Below, one piece after another: positions 10,101 through 20,900 of a DNA stretch of 64,000 nt; within the stretch, counting starts at the first letter, position 1, and each line of letters opens with the position of its first letter. The position numbers and the translations under genes are program-made. A model generated the notes under the pieces. It saw nothing but the letters and a program-made list of their open reading frames with translations. It did not search any database and was not told where the DNA came from. This DNA is from Spirodela intermedia (Eukaryota; Streptophyta; Magnoliopsida; Alismatales; Araceae). The stretch spans positions 7,752,424 to 7,816,423 of the forward strand of contig LR746267.1 of the NCBI GenBank assembly GCA_902729315.2, in the 5' to 3' direction.

Positions 10101-13100
10101 TTTAAGTCTAGCTGCTACTCCATTGCTCATTCCCGTTGCATTATTAGCCGGTGACTGGATGTTCCATTCCGCTAATTCTGCAAGACTTCAAAATTATTTG
10201 CATTGAAGTCAGTATAGTTATTGTTTACTCGTCATGTGTCTAATTTACTGCCATCTGGTGTTTGCAGTTTCCACAGAAAGTTTAGAAGATGATAGTGTTA
10301 CTTTATGCCTCGAAGATAGGCTCAAATCAGCAGGGATTCTTTGCGATGGAGATGTTCTAAGTTCCTATAAGCCAAAAATTATGTCTAGTTTAACACCGGC
10401 TGCCAGTAATGAACCTCACATTCTAGTTGGGATGGATCTACCAGCAAAGAAGGTATGTTTCTTCCTTGAACAGTGAAATTACTGCCCTTATACGTGAGGA
10501 ATCAAGTTCGCCAGTAACGTAGTAAACCCAGCCATAATGTTGACTTAATTTTCTTTTCTTTTTAGGTTAAGTCGATCATCTTGTCCATGAGTCCTACGGA
10601 CGCATTGAACTTCTTGGATGCGTTGATGATTATGTGGAAAACAAGGTTTGTAAACTTCGTTGCTACGTTATACCCAACCATTTCTTTTTTTTCTTATCGC
10701 CTGGAAGGGACAAAAGAAGCATCTTGTTTTTTCTTAAAACTTCTCTGATCTCTTGTGGACCCCTCAGTAGGATTCGAACCCAGGTGAAGTCCTGACCATT
10801 TTGTCAGAGAAAAATGAACGAACTGATTTTGCAGGATTTCCAAGAAATTCTTCAATTTCTCCCTGAAACAGATGATTATTCATCGGCTTCTCACGTTCCG
10901 TGAAAGCAAAACACGCTAATCACAGGACATATGTGCTGCAAACTAGGTTCCTTCCTAGCTCTCTAGGTGAAATTTCATGAGTGAAACATTATTATTTGAC
11001 TTTTTTACCATTTGGGATTTTCCTTGGAGACAGTTTGGGAATCTGCCCTAGACACTTTTTTCCCTTGCTGAACTACTTAGATTTTGTAAAAGTTTCCGTT
11101 GCTGAAACTATTCATAACGTTTCCTCTTTACTGTGCGATCTATTATTTCACAAGCTGCGTTGGAGGAAAGCTAGCGCACTCATGAAAAGTCCTTTCATTT
11201 CTAGTGTTATCATCCAAAACGGAGATTCTTTTCTGTCTTCCTGAGATTCGGATGTCTTCTATCATATGTACTTTCCAAGTTTTATCAGTGGCAGCAAATA
11301 CTTAATCCGTGATAGTTTGGAAATATCAACGGATTTTGGGGTATTGCAAGTCCCAGCAATCAAGCAGCATTGAAAGCCACAAGCTGGGCGCCTTGGCCTC
11401 CTCGGTCCAATATTATATTATTAATGTCATTGATGGTTGCCTTTTTTTTTAGTTGTGCCCTGCCTTCATATGATGAAATGGTGTGGGTGAAGGGGCATTC
11501 ACACTTGTTTACAGAGGAAATTCAATGATGACGCCAGATGGACCACATTGTTTACTCAAAGACTTGTCTTCAAAGAAAAATAGCTCCGAACCTGTTTGAC
11601 CACATTTTCTGTTTATTTAAGTCTTTTTCTTATGAATTTTGGCCAAAGTGAACTCGTTAATATTTGAAAAGAGTGAATCTAATTTAGACGAATTTTCTCT
11701 AGTGCATGTTTTTCAAATGCTGTGCTGCAAAGCAAGCATAAATTGAATAAAACTCTGTCCTATTTTCTTGCCTGTTACATGAAAAAGGATTTACATCCAT
11801 CTCTGATACCGGTCATGTTTCAGCAGCTCACTTAGTAGACTTGGTCTCGTTGAAGCTCGTCGGTTTGGCTTTTGTGTGAAATAGAATCACTATGTTTGGG
11901 CTTGAACAATGTCTCTCATAGATGGTCTTGCTTGGCATGTTCCTTATTCACATCATTGGGCCGTGGATTTGAATTCACCTCTGTGGTGTTAATTAGTGAT
12001 TTGCTGGGTGAGATGGCGAAACGGTCCTGCTTTGTGTTTCTATGTGGGCTTTTACTTAGTTTCACTTTGGATGAGAACCTTCAGGATTGTTGGCTGCGAA
12101 TGTTTCCAACTTGGGATGGATGGAATCTTATCTGCTTTATTGTCTTTGAAGACTAAATAAGCTAGTAACGTTACTATATATCCACATGCAAGAGATTATG
12201 CTTCCACATCAACTTATGTTCTTATTTCTTTAACCTCACTATATTGTTGACTTTTGTTCACAACAGTTGGATTGAAAATGCAAAATTGTTTTACCTTTTT
12301 TCCCGAATTACCCGCGCAAAATCCATTGCTGTTGTTAAGATTCTTTCCCCTTTTTACAGGTCGGTCAGTGAAAATCTTGTCCTTCCCTGGATTTCGTGTA
12401 TTTTAGTCAACCATGGTCACTTTATTGTATCACGTGTATCATCTGTTCACATGCTTTCTACTTTGCACAAGGTACGTCTTTATCTTTGATCCAAGTGTAC
12501 AAGCTGTTTTATGTTGTTCCTCTTTCAGCCATTAGACTAATCGATGCAGAAAATAATGCACATTTCTATGGAATTGGCTTCTCTTTTCTTGTGATTGCAT
12601 CCCAGTTCTTGGTATCTATTCTTTCAATATAATATATTTTTTCCCATCATTTAATGGGGGAAAATCCCAAGAAATGGGCATTAGATTGTGCTGCTTTTCT
12701 TGAGAACCCAACTTGGGAAAAATAGAATAAATAATTGCGTTGCGACTTTATGCATAGCATTGTTTATTCTGTCCCAAACCTGTTCGGAAATCCAGATTGA
12801 TTGATTGATCTGGGGGAAAACCCAGTCTGAAAAAGGACTCAAATAAAATGAATTTGGATTCGCCTGTGGAATTCAGCAGACTTCCGGTCTTCCATCCCCG
12901 TGCATCTTGAGTTCTAAAAATAGTATTTTTCGGAAAGTATCATCCTGCTAATCCCAGGAAAATACTTGTTTTGAAAGAAGATCAAAAATAGAAAAAAATA
13001 CAGCATAAATAAGTCCGGCCTGCAATTCCTCTGCCACTGCTTCCAATATCATCTCGATTTGTGTAGAAATCCATGGAGGGGGGGGGGGCGGGGGGGAGGG

Positions 13101-13558
13101 GGGGTGTTTCGATAACGAACACTCCTGGGAAATAAAATGGTTGGCTTATAAGGCTAGCCATCAACTATGGTGTTAGATCCTTCAAGAAATGATATCCCTT
13201 GCTCTTGTGGCAGATGTCCGCGTCCAAATCTGCAGCTGTTCGAAGCCTGCTGCAGCTGTCCGGCCGTCTTCAGCTCTTCACAACGCAGGTCAAACCACTC
13301 CTGCCCTACCCTCTTTATCTAATTCTGTCTACTCTTTTTTACTTCTCTCTGCGTTATTCTTTGCTCACTCTCTTGTTCTCCTCAATCTTCAAGGCCGGTG
13401 GCAACACGAACCAGGAACCAGTTCTAGACACAGCTGACGAGAGTGAGGTTGAAGACGATGGGGTCGACGATGTCATCTATGGGGAGGAAGACAGTACAAG
13501 AGAGAGTGGCACAGATGATGATGATGATGATGATGATGATGACGAAATGGAGAATTAG
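4119..13558 (+). CDS. WDR43: WDR43/UTP5 homologue, U3 snoRNP (SSU processome) WD-repeat protein
   Basis: Twelve exons, all phase-consistent: 4119-4208, 4410-4559, 4641-4756, 5865-6016, 7521-7609, 7811-8357, 8810-8977, 10268-10452, 10566-10645, 12360-12471, 13214-13288, 13394-13558; about 642 aa. The N-terminus ([20 protein letters not shown]) and WD-type segments ([56 protein letters not shown]) match the WDR43 beta-propeller. Residues from about 485 onward ([20 protein letters not shown], then [17 protein letters not shown]) fit the C-terminal Utp12 domain. The protein ends in an acidic Asp run encoded by a GAT repeat. Family role: a t-UTP subcomplex protein needed for rDNA transcription and 18S pre-rRNA processing in the nucleolus. 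The telo-box and site II motifs upstream agree. Some introns are long (about 1.7 kb after exon 9). Confidence 0.9.
10763..10795 (-). repeat. tRNA-like B-box sequence in a WDR43 intron (possible SINE remnant)
   Basis: On the minus strand the sequence reads GGGTTCGAATCC, a match to the Pol III internal B box. It is not preceded by an A box at tRNA spacing, and the flanks do not fold into a tRNA arm. It may be a remnant of a tRNA-derived SINE or a chance match. Confidence 0.25.
13078..13104 (+). repeat. Poly-G tract, potential G-quadruplex
   Basis: There are 27 bases of G interrupted only by one C (13089) and one A (13097), inside the intron between WDR43 exons 10 and 11 and on the transcribed-sense strand. 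It has the G-run content to form a quadruplex in RNA or DNA, and it is also a typical slippage-prone sequence. Confidence 0.7.
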
Positions 13559-14291
13559 TATTGAAGGCGATCTTTGGCTTCAAGCCCAATGCGGAAGGCA
13601 CACAGTAGATATGGAGATTTTGGCCAGTTTTCCTAGCTTAGGCCATTTTTGGCTGGGTTTCTGAAATTGGGCATGTATTGACTTTTTGATATATTTATTG
13701 TTCTTATTTATTTTCCTTGAATGCATCATAAAGTCATTATTTTTAATAAATGACGAAGGTCAGACCCAGGTTCAGGAGTGAACAATCTTATCCATAATTG
13801 GCCTAATAATAGAATGCGGCTGACTAGAGCTGGTCACAGAATCTCCAGCCTTGAAGCATTTCTACGAAACAGCTAAGCTTCTATGAAAATATATTTTTTA
13901 TTATAAAATAAATCACACGTATAATATACTGCGTAGAAGTTCATTGCAAAATCTAACCCATTCAAAGTTTCTACTAATTTCATGTTTGTGGGCACATCTA
14001 ATATGATCCTCTATGAAACAGCTAAGCTTCTATGAAACGATGATTTTTTTATATAAAAAAATTTAACATGTATAATATACTGCGTAGAAGATCAGTGCAA
14101 AACATAACCCATTCAAAGTCTCTATTAATTTCATGTTTGTGGGCACATTTTGATATGATCTCAGGACCTCAAGAACTTACCAGGAGAAAAATTCGAACTC
14201 TTCTGATCCAAGTCTCATGCTTGCATAAAAACCAACCAGTAATCAGAGGGTCATAAATGTACAAGACTGTTAAGGGAAGGCGAGGAGGAGA
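13559..14291. other. Convergent 3' intergenic region (WDR43 / ZOP1-like)
   Basis: The space between two convergent genes holds the WDR43 3' UTR and a tandem duplication (13863-14162). No ORF of coding character is seen. Confidence 0.7.
13863..14162. repeat. Tandem duplication of a 150-bp unit
   Basis: The first unit (13863-14011) and second unit (14012-14162) share long identical blocks such as GAAACAGCTAAGCTTCTATG, TATAATATACTGCGTAGAAG and TTTCATGTTTGTGGGCACAT. Divergence is highest in the AT-rich middle. Confidence 0.9.
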
Positions 14292-14637
14292 TCAGTAGGA
14301 CTTGTATAGGCCAAGCAAGTGTTTCTCCCTCTCTTCCACCCTCTTCCGAGCCGCCTCCCTGGCTCTCAGGGCGGCCGCTTCCTCGTTGGACACAACCTTC
14401 GGCTTCTCATCCGCCCTCTTCCTCTTTGCAAGCGAAACCGACGATGGCACACCCTTGACAGGCTTTGTTGAGACCATTGACGCCAGAGGTCTGGAGATAA
14501 CCGGCCCCGGCGGCGGGCCACCTGCTGATGCCAGTGTAGACTCTTCCTGCTTCACCCGTTTCCCTGATGTCGCATGTAAGGAAAAAAAAAAAAGCGTAAA
14601 CACAGGGCCGTATTAATTCCACAGAGCCAGTGTGTGT

Positions 14638-14699
<62 letters not shown>

Positions 14700-17050
14700 G
14701 AGTTGTCGACTTCGTTGGAGAAGTAGAGTCGAGAGTTGGGCTCATAGAAATATCCGTTTGTTGAGTCGTGATAATATCCCAAAAGGAGCATCAAGCTCCC
14801 ACTCTGGAATGCACGAAATCTATGGGAAATGAATAACACCGAGCAACAAGAGGATATCTCCAATGGGCAAAGAATAGCGCCCTTGTTCAGTGAAGAGATT
14901 CACTGCGGAATTATAAAAGCATTAAAATTAAAAAAAAAGCCGACCCTAGAAGTACCTTTTGAATCATTGCCAAGTGCCGAGGGCGTATGTTGAACTGATT
15001 GATTGGCCTTCTCAAAAGCTGCTAGATCCTTCTGGTAGCTGCGTTGGGCTTTCTGGGGCAAGAAAGGCATTCTATCAAGAAGCAGAAGGTACAAACATAA
15101 GTGTGCATATTGCACAGGCATACAAGTCAAAGTCATAGACCAAGATTTCGATCTTTGTCAATAAAATAGGAATGATCCTTCGCCTCAGAATACCTAGATA
15201 CTTCGGTTGAATATGGCTGAGATGACAAAGACCTGAGAAATTATAGGCTCACCGATTCAATTTGCTCTAGGGCCTTGGCCGCTTCCTTCTTCTCTTTTTC
15301 TTTGGCGGCACTTTCTTTTCTCATGGTCGCCAGCCTCGCAGTGACATTATCTTTGTGGCGTTTGCCGAGCTCATGAGTTCTTATGCTCAAGGGATTGTTT
15401 GATATGTAAATCTTGCAAAAGTCGCACCATTTGTTCCCCTGGCTGACCCAGTACTGAAATGCAAACGTAGGATGATCATAAGTTCATGTAGAAGAGTGTT
15501 CTAGAGCACCATACCAATTATTATGGATCCACAAGAACCAGTTAGACATAGATGTGATTTCATTCAAATACCAGAAGGAAAACAAACCCAACTAAGGGAA
15601 TATGAAACCAATAAAGATGCCACACATTACAATGCAGTGAAGTACAGCGCACAGCAACAATATGGTATGCGAAGAATATGTACAAGTCTGCAGATATGTA
15701 TGTATATATTATCATAATGATGTACACCACGCTAGTTTCACACTGAGATGGAGCGTTCTTCAATACGATCGCAAAAAAGTGAAATATGCGAAATTAAAAT
15801 AATCGTAATAGTCTAGAATCTGATGATAGAAGTAAATAAAGAATGCTGTAAAATGAAGGAAAGTGACAGATTGTCCATTGTATATCGTGTGTCATAAAGC
15901 TCAACAGACAGATACAACCCAATGGACAATGATGATACGGACCATGTAAAACCTTAAATTAATGTCGATGACTAGAAAATGAGAATCAATATATCACTAC
16001 CCAAATAATGAAATTAACTTCTCTTCAATGCTCTCAATACAAGTTTCTTTGGAATTTTGGCCCGAGGTGAAATCAGATCAGGAATCACCGAATCTTCTAC
16101 CCATGGTACCACCCTATTGAATAAACTTATCACTATATACTTAAGAAATTACATTGCGATGACCAATAGATAAGCATGCACTGAATCTTCTAAGAACTTC
16201 AGTGGTCAGCCTACTCCAATATCTTAAGTCTCGTGTCATAATAATGCCTAATAGATAAACATGACCGACAAACTTATATTGTCAGGTAGCTTGTCAAGTG
16301 ATTTAACAACCAGTTAACAGAACAGAAAGACGACCATTGTCATTTCCCAGAATTTTCGTGGCTTAAATATGGGAAGAAACGAAAAAAGGGTACATGTGAG
16401 CTTGATTCTCCAAAAAAATTGGTAACTAAATGTAACTTTTAACTAACACCTAAAAAGTATGAAATTTAGCTAGAGCCTAGCTTCTCCTCCAACGGTTTAA
16501 GAATCATTGAGAAGGAAGAGAATGAATAGGCAGCGTAGCCTGCTTCATCCAAATGAGCACAAGTTTATCTTCATATCACCAGAAAAAGTTAAATCCTCGA
16601 GAATTATACATACCACCATGAAGGCGCTCACTACCTGCACCATGAGCGTGCCATAACAAGTGGAGACACCAGAGAGCCGTTATTTTGATAGCTTTGTCGG
16701 TTTACAAGGCTAAATTTCTTTGAGAGGTTTTAAACAAGAAACTAAAAGAGAAACAACATCAAGTAGATTCAGCGCCAAGCTGAACAAAGAGTTCTATAAT
16801 TTTCATCTTCTATTCATACGCAAGGGACACAAAATATCACGGGTTAAACAACAAAAAACCGAGAAATACGCCCCGATTTATCCCTTCTGATGGAACACCA
16901 CATGAACCAGACATCGTACAACAAAAAACCCTAGCCAGCACAGCCACCGCGACCCTGCATTAGCTTTCTAGATAAAAAAAAATAGAAAAACACGATCGAT
17001 AGTGATACCGCGGCGAAAGTATGGGACAGATCACTCCTTACCTCCGTCAT
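14292..17050 (-). CDS. ZOP1: ZOP1-like pre-mRNA splicing factor with U1-type zinc finger (OCRE exon apparently disrupted)
   Basis: Exon 1 codes only Met-Thr-Glu (17042-17050, followed by GTAAGG). Exon 2 (15253-15453) encodes YWVSQGNKWCDFCKIYISNN and continues to THELGKRH, a C2H2 U1-type finger, then a basic helix. Exon 3 is 14956-15052 (KAQRSYQKDLAAFEKANQS). The last exon is 14292-14563, ending KPKVVSNEEAAALRAREAAR and GLYKSY. Joining exon 3 straight to the last exon keeps frame and gives about 192 aa. ZOP1 (zinc finger and OCRE domain protein 1) normally also has a tyrosine-rich OCRE domain. Here its coding remnant sits between exon 3 and the last exon but is frameshifted and runs into a (GA)n repeat. 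Family role: nuclear splicing factor linked to RNA-directed DNA methylation. The gene may be hypomorphic or encode an OCRE-less form. Confidence 0.8.
14641..14701. repeat. (GA)n microsatellite inside the ZOP1-like gene
   Basis: This is a nearly pure GA run of about 60 bases, with one CA interruption near the end. On the gene strand it is (CT)n and lies directly after the OCRE-like coding remnant. Confidence 0.95.
14702..14803 (-). pseudogene. Broken OCRE-domain exon of the ZOP1-like gene
   Basis: On the minus strand an acceptor (TTCCAG) precedes AG-TGG-GAG-CTT-GAT, giving E-W-E-L-D-A-P in the phase left by exon 3. This is the usual start of an OCRE domain. The following OCRE residues GYYHDSTNGYFYEPNSRLYF are in a different frame, displaced by one base at the GGG near 14777-14779. 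In the upstream frame a stop comes soon after. Sequence expected after the OCRE Tyr-rich repeats (a GKW-like end) is absent and is replaced by the CT repeat. An assembly or sequencing error in this slippery region is the main alternative. Confidence 0.6.
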
Positions 17051-17931
17051 CGTCGAACACCAGACTCCGGCAAAGCTTACTCAACTGAACCTCGCCGGAG
17101 AGCGGAGGGTGGGAAGGTGTTGCGGCAGAGAGAGAGAGAGAGAGAGAGAACATGGTGGATTTCGAATCTACGCCTTCGTGTTTACAGACGGTTTCAAAAC
17201 GGAATCGATTGACCCGAGAACCAATAAGACGCACAAGAGACCCCGACAAGGTATTCGTTGCTTCCCGGGCCGCCTTTTTCTGGGCCTGACTCAAAAAAGC
17301 CCAGGTCATCGGGCCAATATATACCCAGAGTAAGCCTGCGCCTGACTCTACAGAAGCCTACCCTCCCCCTGAACAGCAGCCCCAAAATGGGCTCCGGGTC
17401 AGGCCCTTGTGGACCCCGGGCCGGGCCTACTTAAGCCCGGAATTGCCTTCCACGTGAACCTAGCAGAGAGATGCATAGAGAGAGACCAACGACTCTCTGC
17501 ATCGAATCCTATCGGATCCCAGACCCCAGATCTGGATGAAACTAGTTTCAGGAGCAAAAACTGGGCCAAGATTGGCCCATTGATCATTTCGGGCTCAATC
17601 GGAACCCTAACCCCGGCCCATCGACAAGCCATGCAGAAAAAGGGCAAATGCACTGCCATTTTCGTGAGATCTTACAAGCTGTGGTCTTCTTTTACAGGGC
17701 ATCTACAGAGGGGCAAATATCCAATGGAGATGCTCGCTCAGGGACCTTCCGGGCATTATCCTCTCTCTCTCTCTCTCTCTCTCTTGCTGTACATGAAGGC
17801 ATCCGGAATCAGAAAAAAAATCTGGGCCCTGGAGAAACATCGCTGAAATCCTGCTCTTCAGCAGGCCGGGGACTGAAGAAGGGAGAAGAAATCATTCAAA
17901 CTAATCGTCAGTCTCGAGCGGAAAGGAGGGG
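17051..17931. promoter_or_regulatory. Region upstream of the ZOP1-like gene and downstream of UROS
   Basis: It contains a GA repeat in the likely ZOP1 leader (17128-17149), a CT repeat (about 17760-17784) and several TGGGCC/GGCCCA elements (about 17290-17610). ORFs here lack coding features. It probably contains the ZOP1 promoter and the UROS 3' UTR. Confidence 0.5.
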
Positions 17932-20900
17932 TTAGAACGCAAAATCGAGAAAAAGAGGCATAAATTTGAGAACATAAACCTGCTGCTGACTTCTCAACGC
18001 CTCCAGAATGCTCTCAACCCATCTATCATTAGTCATAAGAATTTCAATATCTTCACATAGATAAATAAACAAATAAATAAATAAATATGAAGATGGCATT
18101 ACTGAGAGAAGTACCCATCGAGGCCAGGGTTGCTCGGGTAGAACACGTTCTTCAGTCCTAATCTCTTCGCAGCTGAAGCAGTCGTCTCGCCAATGCAGGC
18201 CACAGAGTTGCCCCATTCCTCTCCTCTTGCCACAAGGTTCATCCAAGCACTGGGCCATTCAAATAAAATAAAATAAAAATACGCAGGCTGAGTAATTAAG
18301 ATATTTTATAAAATTACCAATGATTTTGTGGACAGATGAATGAATGCGATGGCCTAGTAATCTCACCGGACAGCAGAAGGGGAAGCAACAGCAAGAACAG
18401 GAGCAGAAACAGCTTCTTCTAGAACCCCCTGGTCAATGTCGTTGACTGGAACCTGCAAGGAAGCGGCGATCAAGTCAACTCTGACAGCGCCGAGATCCAC
18501 CATGGGTGGGTCTTGTGGACTCACAGTGTTATAGGTGTTTAGCCTCGTGACCTCAAATCCACGCGCAGAGAGGCCTCCCTCTGCACAGAGCATTCCGGTG
18601 AAAAACAATGTGGATGAGTAAAGATCATCAACGGGCTCATCAGCGGCGAAAAACAAGGTTGTGATGATCTTCCGGCGAAAAAAATAGCGTTGACTTCTTT
18701 CTTCCAGGGGGAACTATGATTCAGGACACAGAGCTTGTGAACTGCTCTGCTGAATAGTCAACCCCTAGGGGGTTTTGCTAAAATAAGGTTATTAGAGCAT
18801 TAATACCAACATCTGGAATAATATCTTCCTGACCCATTACAATATGATGGGCAATTCATTAAATGACTCATTTGAGGGAAGAGGTTATTCAACGCTTCCA
18901 TCATCACCGTGGATAATAAGAATTTAATGAAGCCAGAAAATATATATGTGCTCACCGATTTCATGGCCAGCTTTCACAGATGCAGGATACAGAACAGAGC
19001 ATGTCCCCCGGCCATGAACTGGGAGCTCCGAAGCTAGAACTTTCCCTGTTGCTGAAACAAATGATAAAATGGATTGTGAGAATTGAACTATTTTCCTAAT
19101 ATCTTATACATTAATATGAGAAGACTCAGACCCAACAAAAGAATCCAAGGCTTAAGAGAAGGATGTAGGGTTCCGATCACACTTCCACCCAATTCTCTGT
19201 ATGTTCCAACATCATCTGACAGTAATGGAAGAGGAGGATCTACGATTTTCTTCTCATGGTGATGGCTGGAAGAGGGTTAAGGATTTGCAGTATTTTATAA
19301 CGCTAATCTTGCCCAAAAAGCACCCAATTTAATGTAATATTGGATCATTGGTTGCCATATTTCAAAAACTGTCTCAACAAACCTTTCGAGGGAGAGAAAG
19401 CCACTTCAAGAGATTTTTCCGTGGATTGTAGCACTTCATTAAAAATACTAGCCGTACCAGCTCCAACCACACCTAGTCGGACTCCTGGGCAGCCAGCAGC
19501 CCTGAGCATATGCACAAATTATGGAAAAAAAATTAAAAATCGACGTATTATTTCTTTGTTGCATAATGTATATCAATGGTGAGGGGGTTCAACACAAATT
19601 TTCCTATGCATGGTATGTAGCATGCATGGTATAGGCTTTTGATGTGAATATCGATCGGCATGTTAATAAGAGATTACAACCATAACATAAGGCATGCATG
19701 GTATGTAGCATGGAAGATTAATCCTATGATCAGGTTCTTTCATGAATACCTACTTCCATGCATCAAGAAAAACTGAACCAGCTTCTGGAGAAGTGATAAC
19801 AATCCAGTCAAACTCTTTCTCTGTGCAAACATGAACATCAAAGAAAATCATTTACTACAGAGGTCTTAAAAACACAAATCGCAGGCACATTAAGAGATAA
19901 ATGAGGAGCTAACGAAGAGCAATACGCAGGAATGTATTGGCAGCTATCACACGAACCACGATCATGGAACTAAACCTCATCTGAATCGTGTCTTTTTAAA
20001 AGATTCTGCAGATATGGATACATTAATATGATGAAAAAACTGGTGTGGAAACAGTTCTCAATCCTACATCAATGAATGAGCTGATTGACAATGAAGCAGA
20101 TACTTTGTTCCTACTGTGAGCCTTCAAACAGTTACGCGTATCCTTTTTTCTTTCTGAAATTAACCTGTTTTTTTCATTTAGGAATATTTCTTGGTGCTAA
20201 TCGTGAAGGTGTCCTCCAAGAGACTCCAAAAATATAAATTTCTTCAACGTATTAAAAAAACCCCATCCACACAATAGTATAGGGAAGATCTAGAATCACA
20301 TGAGGGAGCAACAATTTCTGTGGTCCTTGAAATGAAACAATCGAAAAAGGCAACTCTTTTCAATTGATTGAAAGTAGATGAGGTATATTCCTAAATGCGA
20401 ATGCTGGGTCTCTTTCTAGAAAAAGTAAAACATTAATAAAAATATATAAAAATGTGCAGCTTGAAATTGATCATCATAAATTATTATGATATAGTTAGAA
20501 AAAGGTTAGATATGTTTTGACGAGGCATCCATTAAAAAAAATTAAAAAATTGAAAACTCGTAACACATCCACTTTGTTGTCATTTTGCCTAATTTGATAA
20601 CAAATGATGTTAAAGTATTGGTACTTTCTAGATGATTTTCACCATCCAGCCTTGAATCAACACTAGTCAAGTCTCTTCCACAGTAACAACACATGCGCCA
20701 TGATTTCCTGTTCATGTTCCCATATTGAAGGTTCATAACAGTATCGGAAATGCATAAGATTCCTCCGTCCGTCAACTCTGTTTATGCCGAATATGGTCAA
20801 AGAAATCTTAAATGGATTTGAATCACAAACCTCAAGGTACGCAAGTCAACATATGGGCCAAAAAATGATGAAAATTGATGAGTGATTAAACATTTCTGTT

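Noticed and set aside
10763-10795. tRNA gene on the minus strand
   Set aside because: Only a B-box match; no A box, no acceptor stem, and the T-arm does not pair.
17399-17850. Pair of overlapping ORFs (86 and 145 codons) as a gene upstream of the ZOP1-like start
   Set aside because: No motifs, and one reads through a CT repeat; the region fits promoter and 3' UTR sequence better.
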